A stretch of 5,332 nt of DNA from Nitrospirota bacterium (GTDB lineage: Bacteria > Nitrospirota > Nitrospiria > Nitrospirales > Nitrospiraceae): contig JACPZN010000129.1 in assembly GCA_016195505.1 (NCBI GenBank), positions 1 to 5,332 on the forward strand. Reading direction: 5' to 3'. The notes beneath the pieces are model-generated. The model had not been told where the DNA came from, made no database searches, and worked only from the letters and a program-made list of their open reading frames with translations. A program made the translations under genes and the position numbers. Positions 1 to 5,332 of the stretch are shown here, piece by piece (within the stretch, counting starts at the first letter, position 1; each line of letters opens with the position of its first letter).

Positions 1-2
1 GT

Positions 3-257
3 GGCACATCATTTATGATCAAATCACCCAGAGGAGACAAAACCCAGTTAGCAACCTTGCTTCTTGCTGCAGAGCCGCAGACAAACAGACTCGGTGTCTT
101 CATTGCTGCCTCTGGCGCGCTTATCTTATCGACCCTGATCGCCGTGCTGGTTGGAGGACAGCTCGCACAATATGTATCCCCACGCATCATGAAGTTGGCA
201 GCTGGAATTGGATTTACCGCGATAGAAGTCTGGGTGCTCATAGATGCGCGGGGATAA
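3..257 (+). CDS. GDT1/TMEM165 (UPF0016) family membrane protein, 5'-partial or decayed
   Basis: The reading frame is open from the window edge to a TAA at 255-257; the first ATG is at 15. From residue 7 after that ATG the protein reads GDKTQLATLLLAAE, the signature of the UPF0016/GDT1 family, whose characterised members move Mn2+ or Ca2+ across membranes, probably in exchange for protons. Two further hydrophobic helices follow (about residues 26-48 and 58-76). This is the layout of the single-domain bacterial form of about 90 residues. The family motif is normally E-x-G-D-[KR]-[TS]. Here the residues before GDK are KSPR, so the motif glutamate is absent, and the first transmembrane helix is broken. 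In the last helix a usually small residue is Glu (AIEVW). No ribosome binding site is visible before the ATG at 15, so the true start is probably upstream of the window. It could be a diverged paralogue or a decaying copy. Confidence 0.6.
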   Translation, partial: GTSFMIKSPRGDKTQLATLLLAAEPQTNRLGVFIAASGALILSTLIAVLVGGQLAQYVSPRIMKLAAGIGFTAIEVWVLIDARG

Positions 258-288
258 CGACCGTGCGTTTTGCAGGCGAGAATCACTC

Positions 289-305
289 ATTTGTTTAGAA
301 CAAAT
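289..305. promoter_or_regulatory. Perfect inverted repeat (candidate operator) at the transporter start
   Basis: ATTTGTT TAG AACAAAT: two perfectly complementary 7-bp arms with a 3-bp centre, ending 3 bp before the ATG at 309. It sits where the ribosome binding site of the transporter would be, so a bound dimeric repressor, or the RNA hairpin itself, could block translation or transcription. No regulator gene is in the window, and I cannot assign the site to a known regulator family. The symmetry is seen directly; the function is inferred. Confidence 0.4.
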
Positions 306-308
306 AAA

Positions 309-1382
309 ATGGAGAACCGCGGACTCACGTTTCTCGCCCCATCCCAATTCATCCACCATCACTTGCTCTGGTTCTTGATCAGTGCCTATGCCATCGCCGC
401 CGTCTCTCCGACGGCCGGGTTATGGATCAGGAACACCACCTTCGGCGACGTCTCAATTTTCCAGACCAAGATCCACATTTCGCTGCTCCTGCTCCTCCTC
501 GCCACGCTCATGTTTAACGCTGGATTAGGCGTGAAGACCTCGCACTTAAAATCCCTCGCGCACAAGACACAGGTGTTGTTCGCTGGGCTCACCGCCAATC
601 TCATCATCCCCATGATCTATATTTTTGGCGTCACCCTGGTCATGCGGCTATGGTACGAGCCAGACGAAGCGCAGCATATCCTCGTCGGCCTCGCGCTGGT
701 CGCTGCCATGCCCATTGCCGGCGCGTCTACTGCCTGGGCACAGAACTCCAATGGCAATCTGGCGCTGAGCTTAGGATTGGTCCTTTCCTCAACCGTGTTG
801 AGCCCGATCATCACGCCCGTGGCGCTGCAGGTGTTTGGGGAGATGGCCTCGGAGGAGTATGAGACGGTATTGCAGGACCTTGCCGCTTACGGATCGGGAG
901 CCTTCTTGGGCCTCTGGATCGTATTGCCATCGATGCTGGGCCTTGGTGTGCGTTTCGCACTTCCGGAGGCGCGGCTCACTGCGGTCATGCCATTCGTCAA
1001 ACTCATCAATTCCGTCGTGTTATTGCTATTGAACTACGCAAATGGATCGGTCTCGCTTCCCCAGGCGGTAGCGGATCGCGATTTCGACTTCTTGGCGGTG
1101 ACGTTGGCAATCACCACAGGTCTCTGTATCACAGCGTTTGCTTCCGGATATGGCCTGAGCCGTCTGTTCAAGGTAGACCATGCTGAACGGGTCTCGCTGA
1201 TGTACGGACTGGGCATGAATAACAACGGGACCGGGCTGGTCCTGGCCTCGCTCGTGCTCGCCTCGTACCCACGCGTCATGGTCCCGATCATCTTTTACAA
1301 CTTGGTCCAGCATCTGGTAGCCGGAAGCGTGCATGAAGTGACGGGTCGGAACGCGGCTGTTCCAAAGCCTGGGGGAACATAG
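309..1382 (+). CDS. BASS-family (bile acid:sodium symporter-like) transporter
   Basis: A polytopic inner-membrane protein of 357 residues from ATG 309, with about nine to ten hydrophobic helices; it would move an organic anion or similar solute across the membrane. Numbering from TTG 270, the first crossing helix (residues 147-183) reads MPIAGASTAW, then NGNLALSLGLVLSSTVLSPI. This matches the BASS pattern PGGTAS..GN.ALS....S...SP spacing for spacing. The second crossing helix carries LMYGLGMNNNGTGLVLAS (310-327), the counterpart of EVGMQNS in sodium-coupled ASBT. The acidic residue is Gly here, so sodium coupling is doubtful. A TTG at 270 would add 13 residues, but those are polar and outside the usual family start, so ATG 309 is preferred. 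The ribosome binding site is weak because an inverted repeat occupies that place. The substrate cannot be told from sequence. Confidence 0.85.
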   Translation: MENRGLTFLAPSQFIHHHLLWFLISAYAIAAVSPTAGLWIRNTTFGDVSIFQTKIHISLLLLLLATLMFNAGLGVKTSHLKSLAHKTQVLFAGLTANLIIPMIYIFGVTLVMRLWYEPDEAQHILVGLALVAAMPIAGASTAWAQNSNGNLALSLGLVLSSTVLSPIITPVALQVFGEMASEEYETVLQDLAAYGSGAFLGLWIVLPSMLGLGVRFALPEARLTAVMPFVKLINSVVLLLLNYANGSVSLPQAVADRDFDFLAVTLAITTGLCITAFASGYGLSRLFKVDHAERVSLMYGLGMNNNGTGLVLASLVLASYPRVMVPIIFYNLVQHLVAGSVHEVTGRNAAVPKPGGT

Positions 1383-1404
1383 ATCGAGCAAGATGTTCGA
1401 CGTC

Positions 1405-1422
1405 CAAAATCAGTTGATTTTG
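1405..1422. repeat. Inverted repeat downstream of transporter
   Basis: CAAAATCA GT TGATTTTG: perfect 8-bp arms around a 2-bp centre, 23 bp after the transporter stop. No T-run follows on either strand and the loop is too small for a classical intrinsic terminator. A dimeric protein binding site is as likely as an RNA hairpin. Confidence 0.35.
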
Positions 1423-1450
1423 AAACAAGCCACGAATGGGTGAGAAGCCT

Positions 1451-1462
1451 TTTGATATCAAA
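1451..1462. repeat. 12-bp perfect palindrome
   Basis: TTTGATATCAAA reads the same on both strands. It lies 104 bp before the -35 box of the kinase promoter, in the same spacer as the inverted repeat at 1405-1422, with which it shares TGAT/ATCA half-elements in the opposite order. It could be an upstream regulator site for the kinase gene. AT-rich palindromes of this size also occur by chance, so support is limited. Confidence 0.25.
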
Positions 1463-1565
1463 CGAGTTTCACAGCTTCGCTTCGGACCTTTTTGCGCCAG
1501 GCGCTGGACGAACACGGCTCCGGCTCAGAATCGGCACCGGTCAATCACGTCTGCCTGATCAGCTG

Positions 1566-1594
1566 TTGCTTCGAGCGACAGCCTGTTTTAGAAT
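1566..1594 (+). promoter_or_regulatory. Sigma70-like promoter for the globin-coupled kinase
   Basis: A -35 box TTGCTT (1566-1571) and a -10 box TAGAAT (1589-1594; five of six consensus bases) are separated by 17 bp, the optimal spacing. Transcription would start near 1601, giving a 5' leader of about 68 nt before the kinase ATG at 1669. The position, directly upstream of a gene with its own strong ribosome binding site, suggests the kinase is transcribed separately from the transporter. Confidence 0.5.
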
Positions 1595-1653
1595 GTGACG
1601 TCTTTTTTCCCTCCGTATAGCATTCAGAAGACTCTGCTCTTGCCTCCGGCCGC

Positions 1654-1659
1654 AAGGAG
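1654..1659 (+). promoter_or_regulatory. Ribosome binding site of the kinase gene
   Basis: AAGGAG lies 9 nt before the ATG at 1669. It is the best Shine-Dalgarno match among the plus-strand genes here and fixes the start of the kinase. Confidence 0.75.
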
Positions 1660-1668
1660 CCCGAAGTC

Positions 1669-2937
1669 ATGGCGGTGGATGATTGGGACACCCGCAAGGC
1701 ATTTCTGCGATTCACAAAAGAAGAAGAAGTTGCCCTCACGGCCCTCCAACCGCTCATGGCCCAGCACGTCGATGAGTTGGTGGGGGCCTTCTACCGCCAG
1801 CTCCTGTCCTTTCCTGACACGAGACGATTCCTCACCGACGAGCTGATCAGCACCCGGCTGCTGGAGGCCCAGAAGCGATACCTCCTCTCATTGGTGGCGG
1901 GTTCCTATGACCGAGCCTATGAGGAAGAGCGGCGTCAGATCGGCCAGGTTCATGCGCGGCTGGGGCTGACCCCCGATTGGTACTTGGGAGCCTATGCCCT
2001 CTACTTATCGCTCCTGGAACCGCTGATCTTTGAGCAGTTTCGCACCCAGCCGGCCAAGTACCTGGCCCTCCGCATCGCCTTGACCAAAATCATGTTCTTG
2101 GACATGCAATTGGTCCTCGAGGCCTACATTGAGAAATCCGCGGAAGGACAGGAGTTTGCCGTCAAGCAGTTGACCGGCTTCACTCATGAACTGGAACAAG
2201 GACTGGTTCAAAACCGGCAAGTCCTGCGCGACACGCAGGAGCAACTCCGCTTCACGCAGCGAGTCGCAGAATTGGGCACGTTTGCCGCGAGTATGGCCCA
2301 TGAGATCGGCACGCCAATGAACGTCATTCTGGGGCGAGCCGAACTGTTACTGCAGCGGACAGACGATGAGACGATGAAAAAGGGGCTGGCCATCATCGCC
2401 GCGCAGGTTGAACGCATCACGAGGCTGATGAATCAGTTGCTCACCTTTGCCCGGCGTGGCCCGCCCACCTTCAGCCCCGTCGATCTGCGGGACCTGATCA
2501 AGAATTGTCTGGATGCCGTCGAGGAACGGTTGCGCCAGCACTGCATTCAGGTGGTCTCCGAGCATGAGGAGGAGTTACCGGAGATCCACGGGGATAGCGA
2601 TCTCATGACGCAGGTCTTGCTGAACCTCGTGCTCAATGCCGTGCAGGCCATGCCCGAGCGCGGCACCCTCCGTGTGGCTACCGCCCGTGAAGGAGCGCAC
2701 CACATCAGGCTGACCGTCGCGGATACCGGACAGGGGATTCCGCCCGATATCCTCCCGAAAATCTTTGAGCCCTTTGTCACAACCAAAGAACCGGGGAAAG
2801 GAACCGGTCTGGGCCTCACGGTAGTCCTCGGCATCGTTCAGGAACACGGCGGATCCATCACCGTGGATAGTACGCCCGGCCAGGGGACCACGTTTACGCT
2901 CTGCTTGCCAACAGTCGCGCCCTCCTGCCAGCCATAA
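1669..2937 (+). CDS. Globin-coupled sensor histidine kinase
   Basis: A soluble 422-residue sensor kinase with no membrane segment or signal peptide. Residues about 8-155 form a sensor globin (protoglobin-like) domain. FYRQLL (41-46) supplies a candidate distal tyrosine, Tyr42. IGQVHARLGLTPDWYLGAY (91-109) is the typical proximal-histidine block of globin-coupled sensors, with His95 as the expected heme ligand. A charged, coiled-coil-like linker follows (about 156-203). The kinase core has the H-box MAHEIGTPMNVILGRAELL with phospho-acceptor His211, an N-box around LLNLVLNAVQAM (Asn323), a G1 box DTGQGIP (352-358), an F-box FEPFVTTK (366-373) and a G2 box GKGTGLGL (376-383), so it should be active. 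It probably binds O2, NO or CO, or reads redox state, through heme in the cytoplasm and passes phosphate to a receiver, most simply the one encoded 175 bp downstream. The ligand and the partner are inference. Confidence 0.93.
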   Translation: MAVDDWDTRKAFLRFTKEEEVALTALQPLMAQHVDELVGAFYRQLLSFPDTRRFLTDELISTRLLEAQKRYLLSLVAGSYDRAYEEERRQIGQVHARLGLTPDWYLGAYALYLSLLEPLIFEQFRTQPAKYLALRIALTKIMFLDMQLVLEAYIEKSAEGQEFAVKQLTGFTHELEQGLVQNRQVLRDTQEQLRFTQRVAELGTFAASMAHEIGTPMNVILGRAELLLQRTDDETMKKGLAIIAAQVERITRLMNQLLTFARRGPPTFSPVDLRDLIKNCLDAVEERLRQHCIQVVSEHEEELPEIHGDSDLMTQVLLNLVLNAVQAMPERGTLRVATAREGAHHIRLTVADTGQGIPPDILPKIFEPFVTTKEPGKGTGLGLTVVLGIVQEHGGSITVDSTPGQGTTFTLCLPTVAPSCQP

Positions 2938-2968
2938 TCTGTTGCATTTTGGTCCTCTCATTCCCGCC

Positions 2969-3005
2969 TCACGGAGACTTTCTGCCCCGTGATGACGAGA
3001 CTCGT
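2969..3005. repeat. Paired small inverted repeats between kinase and receiver
   Basis: TCACGG (2969-2974) pairs with CCGTGA (2987-2992) across a 12-nt loop, and right after it ACGAG A CTCGT (2995-3005) is a second short palindrome. No T-tract follows, so this is not a convincing terminator. It may slow transcription between the two genes or bind a protein. Apart from these, the 175-bp gap holds no recognised element and no strong promoter. Confidence 0.25.
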
Positions 3006-3112
3006 GTGCAAAATGTCTTAACAATCAAGAGATCGAAGCGCGGCATGAGAGTTGGCTTGTCGCACTGGTCAGGGTAGGGAGTTCTCTGCATCGATACGAT
3101 AGAAAAAAAGAC

Positions 3113-3511
3113 GTGCTACTTCAGCACAATCACCAGGGCAAACTGGTGCTGGTGGTCCAGGACGACGCCGACCTGCGAAGCATGTTGTGCGATGTCGTAC
3201 GCGAGCTGGAATTGCAGGTCGCCGAAGCGACGGACGGAAATGGAACCATCCAACAGATGATGGACGTAGAGCCTCACTTAGTCCTGACGGACCTTCGGAT
3301 CCCCGGAGGCGGCTTCGAGTATATGCGAACCATCCGAGCCCTGTCCCCATCCTGCCTGATCATTCTGATGACGGCGTTTGGAGATCACCATACGAAGGAT
3401 GAGGCATTAGCGTGTGGGGTGCAGGCGGTTCTCGCCAAGCCCGTCAGCGTGGCGACCCTCCGGCGAGCCATCATAGGAGTTCTGGACGGCGAGTGGGAGC
3501 CGAGCGACTAG
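3113..3511 (+). CDS. Stand-alone response regulator receiver (CheY-like)
   Basis: A 132-residue single receiver domain with no DNA-binding or enzymatic output. The acidic pair is Asp17-Asp18 (VVQDDADLR), the phospho-acceptor Asp60 (LVLTDLRIP), the switch threonine Thr87 (ILMTAFG) and the invariant Lys109-Pro110 (LAKP). All phosphorylation residues are therefore present. The start is GTG 3113: the frame is open back to about 2996 but has no other ATG, GTG or TTG upstream, and the first in-frame ATG (3182) lies inside the fold. Only a purine run (AGAAAAAAAG) precedes it, so translation may be modest. It follows the globin-coupled kinase on the same strand and is its likely phosphate target. Output would have to be by protein-protein contact or relay to another kinase. 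It ends in TAG, convergent with the topoisomerase operon. Confidence 0.88.
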   Translation: MLLQHNHQGKLVLVVQDDADLRSMLCDVVRELELQVAEATDGNGTIQQMMDVEPHLVLTDLRIPGGGFEYMRTIRALSPSCLIILMTAFGDHHTKDEALACGVQAVLAKPVSVATLRRAIIGVLDGEWEPSD

Positions 3512-3750
3512 CGCTCAGGTGAATCCAGTCGCCCGTTGTGCTCGTTTTGTGCTCAAGCCCACCTCATTCCACCCCACTCAGGCCTATTCCAGCCAATATT
3601 CGCTTTTTCTCGAACTCTTGGTTCTCGTTGGGTCCAGTGAGCCTGAGCAGGCTGCAGTAGGGTAACAACAACGCTTTCCTAAACCGCGGGCTTAGGCCCT
3701 GTTTGAGTAGGATGTTGCAGATGAAGCCAACCGAGCAATGCAGAATGTGA
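3512..3750. other. Gene-free convergent spacer
   Basis: These 239 bp separate two converging genes. No coding frame of merit was seen. Small structures are a direct repeat TTGTGCTC at 3536-3543 and 3547-3554 (11-bp period), an inverted repeat AGCCTG AG CAGGCT at 3640-3653, and a short stem GGGC TTAG GCCC (3688-3699) followed by TGTTT. The last is the only weak terminator-like element for the receiver. No strong intrinsic terminator is evident in either direction. Confidence 0.5.
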
Positions 3751-4704
3751 TCAGTCCAGCCAGTCTTTCTCTTTGAGCTTCCTCGGCAGATATTTCTTCG
3801 TCAGATATTGGAAATCCTTGTTCGCCAGCGCATCGAGTTCGTACTTCAGTCCGCTCGTGAGCATCCGTTTGATTTCCACTTGCCAAGCCGGTTTCTGGAA
3901 CCACTCATAGTCCATTAGCTCCTTGGCCCGCGCGATATCTTTCTCGTTCAGCTTGATGCCGACGTTGCGCGGCAACCCGTACCGTTCCGGGTCGGCGCTG
4001 GACAGGCCCATGAACTTCGCCTTCGGGATCGCCATGCGCTGGCTCTCGAAGGCAAGATTGATCGAGCCTTGTTTAATGACGGAATAGATGTAGTACCCCC
4101 AGGGATCGTTATCGACTAAGACATACACCGGCAGCTTGTATTCTTCATGGAGTCGCCTGGCGAGCCGGCGGACGCCACGCGGCGGTTGGCCGTTACCGGT
4201 GAGGAGGACACATGCACAATCGACCCGGTCACCGTCGTCGCCGAAGACCACCGGTCCGACGATGCTGCCGCTGTTTTCCGCCCGAACGTGGAGTTCTTCC
4301 CGCAGCGCGGCAAGCGAGACTTCAAGATCTTCAATCACCGGATCGGATTCGTCCTGGTTGTCGAAGGTGTTCTCATGCGAATCTTTGATTGTGTGCTTCG
4401 TCCGGTAATAAATTTCCCGAAGCGACGTCGTGAGGTCGGCCCGCTGCAATTCCGACAGGGCATCGGCAACCAACACCGTCTGCATGAACTTCTTGGCCAT
4501 CCCGACATTGAAGAAGGAGCGAGCCTGCTTCTTGTTCCCCATCTCAATCAGACCTTTGCGTTCATTGAACGACACATTCGAGAGCGCGCGAATCGGAATC
4601 GCAAACGTCGGGTCCTTTGACCGATCCGCCGCCGTGATCACGATGTCGGCCAGGCCGATGAGTTTCTTTTCGACCGCCGTGGTCTTTTTCTGTTTGGTGG
4701 TCAT
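3751..4704 (-). CDS. top6A: DNA topoisomerase VI subunit A (Spo11-like), internally shortened
   Basis: This is the DNA-cleaving subunit of type IIB topoisomerase VI, which with subunit B relaxes and decatenates DNA by passing one duplex through a double-strand break. In the 317-residue protein the winged-helix (5Y-CAP) domain carries LREIYYRTKHT (95-105); the second tyrosine, Tyr100, is the expected catalytic residue. The Toprim domain keeps VYVLVDNDPWGYYIYSV (193-209) with Asp198 and Asp200, and the C-terminal half (LNEKDIARAKEL, YLPRKLK) is family-like. VDCA (161-164) runs straight into CVLLTGNGQPPRGVRRL. Family members usually have about 45-50 residues between these points, including the V-E block with the Toprim metal-binding Glu. 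The gene is therefore short and may encode an inactive or altered enzyme. It starts 6 bp after the B-subunit stop, with AGGA just ahead of the ATG, so it is cotranscribed and probably coupled. Confidence 0.9.
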   Translation of the reverse strand: MTTKQKKTTAVEKKLIGLADIVITAADRSKDPTFAIPIRALSNVSFNERKGLIEMGNKKQARSFFNVGMAKKFMQTVLVADALSELQRADLTTSLREIYYRTKHTIKDSHENTFDNQDESDPVIEDLEVSLAALREELHVRAENSGSIVGPVVFGDDGDRVDCACVLLTGNGQPPRGVRRLARRLHEEYKLPVYVLVDNDPWGYYIYSVIKQGSINLAFESQRMAIPKAKFMGLSSADPERYGLPRNVGIKLNEKDIARAKELMDYEWFQKPAWQVEIKRMLTSGLKYELDALANKDFQYLTKKYLPRKLKEKDWLD

Positions 4705-4710
4705 GGTGTC

Positions 4711-5332
4711 CTATTTCTTTCTTCGAGGCCCCGGTTTAACGGGCTTGGCCGATTTCTTCGTCGGCTTCTTGTCAGCGGCAGGCTTCTCCGCAAACAGGGC
4801 CATCTGTGCAACTTTGCCCTTCGGAGGCTTGGCATCTCTCCCTTCCTCTGCCCTCGGCTTTTTCGCTTTTGCCTTGGTCCCCTTCACGGCCGGTTTCTGA
4901 TCGCCGAGAAGATCCGTTTCGACCGGCATCGCAGCCGGCGCGACATCAGCCTGCACTTGATTGGCGAGATCGACTTCCCCCTCGACACCTTCCGCCGTCA
5001 CGATGATCGAATGGGGCAGACCTTCCGGGCCTGTGCTGGTTTTGCCGAGCGCTTCGTCGGTCTTCACGCCGCCGGTGCGAGAGGTGGCGATCTTTTGGAG
5101 CTGCGCCTTGAGCTTCTCTTTGGGCAGCCTCCCGCCTTTGAGGCGGTCGCAGGCCTCGACGACTTCCTCAATGTAGAGTTCGAAGATGTTTCGCCGCCGA
5201 TATTCACTCGCGGCTCGCTCGCGTCTCCGCAAAAACAACCCCAGCCGTCTGCCGCACTCGCGCAGGGCCAGCGTAATTTCCTTCTGAATCTCGTCATAGT
5301 CGGCGATCGCTTCTTTCGATTCACTCGTGAAC
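4711..5332 (-). CDS. top6B: DNA topoisomerase VI subunit B, C-terminal part
   Basis: The frame enters from the right window edge, so the GHKL ATPase domain and most of the transducer are not visible; the stop is TAG at 4711-4713. The first visible residues, FTSESKEAIADYDEIQKEI, then LALRECGRRLGLFLRRRERA and RRNIFELYIEEVVEACDRL, match the end of the Top6B transducer, which links ATP binding in B to DNA cleavage in A. About 140 further residues follow. They are an acidic-to-neutral stretch (SIIVTAEGVEGEVDLANQVQ) and then a lysine, alanine and proline-rich tail (KGTKAKAKKPRAEE through PGPRRKK), which looks disordered and DNA-binding, like histone H1 tails. Inside it lies VAQMALFAEKP, whose QMALF resembles a sliding-clamp binding motif. 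TTG or other codons inside the window are not true starts. It is the first gene of the B-A operon seen here; its promoter lies outside. Confidence 0.88.
   Translation of the reverse strand, partial: FTSESKEAIADYDEIQKEITLALRECGRRLGLFLRRRERAASEYRRRNIFELYIEEVVEACDRLKGGRLPKEKLKAQLQKIATSRTGGVKTDEALGKTSTGPEGLPHSIIVTAEGVEGEVDLANQVQADVAPAAMPVETDLLGDQKPAVKGTKAKAKKPRAEEGRDAKPPKGKVAQMALFAEKPAADKKPTKKSAKPVKPGPRRKK

Noticed and set aside
270..308. Upstream TTG start for the transporter
   Set aside because: The 13 extra residues are not family-like, there is no better ribosome binding site, and it would run through the inverted repeat; ATG 309 is preferred, though not proven.
1026..1391. 121-residue minus-strand open frame inside the transporter gene
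   Set aside because: It is antisense to strongly supported membrane-protein coding sequence and shows no family features.
1488..1506. Hairpin GCGCCAGGCGC with a nearby T-run as a terminator
   Set aside because: The T-run precedes the stem on the plus strand and gives an A-run after the stem on the minus strand, so neither direction fits an intrinsic terminator.
2575..3024. 149-residue open frame on the minus strand over the kinase end
   Set aside because: It overlaps the kinase ATP-binding domain antisense and shows no recognisable motif.
3053..3100. Promoter for the receiver (TTGTCG with TACGAT)
   Set aside because: The boxes are 32 bp apart, far beyond workable spacing, and no better pair was found.
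3605..3660. tRNA-like or attachment-site-like sequence (GAACTCTTGGTTC resembling a T-arm)
   Set aside because: The stem is only 4 bp, the loop lacks TTC-A-A, and no acceptor, anticodon or D arm could be found.
4147..4900. Long open frames on the plus strand opposite the topoisomerase genes (4147-4620 and 4430-4900)
   Set aside because: They are antisense to well-supported top6A and top6B; their translations are arginine/serine-rich or low-complexity without family motifs, as expected for mirror frames of GC-rich genes.

Overview
The window (GC in the mid-to-high 50s by eye) looks like a chromosomal segment from a free-living Gram-negative bacterium. Protein style, the soluble globin-linked histidine kinase and the bacterial topoisomerase VI pair would fit Nitrospirota, but this lineage guess is inference and was not tested. 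No rRNA, tRNA, CRISPR array, transposase or integrase was found.

Left part (1-1382, plus strand): the tail of a small GDT1/TMEM165 (UPF0016) membrane protein whose signature motif is damaged, then a complete BASS-family (bile acid:sodium symporter-like) transporter. A perfect 7-bp inverted repeat abuts the likely ATG of the transporter, where the ribosome binding site would lie. The transporter keeps the BASS fold motifs but lacks the acidic residue that binds both sodium ions in characterised ASBT proteins.

Middle (1383-3511, plus strand): a 286-bp spacer with two perfect inverted repeats and a good sigma70-like promoter (TTGCTT, 17 bp, TAGAAT), then a soluble globin-coupled sensor histidine kinase with a strong ribosome binding site. 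It is followed, after 175 bp, by a stand-alone CheY-like receiver. Together they suggest a cytoplasmic heme-based gas or redox sensor that phosphorylates a receiver with no output domain of its own.

Right part (3751-5332, minus strand, convergent with the receiver): a topoisomerase VI operon. The B subunit is cut by the window edge, so only its transducer end and a long basic tail are visible. It is followed 6 bp later by the A subunit. The A subunit has its catalytic tyrosine and the Toprim DxD but appears to lack about 45-50 residues, in frame, that normally carry the metal-binding Toprim glutamate. The B-subunit tail contains a QMALF pentapeptide resembling a bacterial sliding-clamp binding motif. 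These two points and the heme-sensor kinase are the parts most worth a second look. Between the convergent genes lies a 239-bp gene-free spacer with small repeats only.
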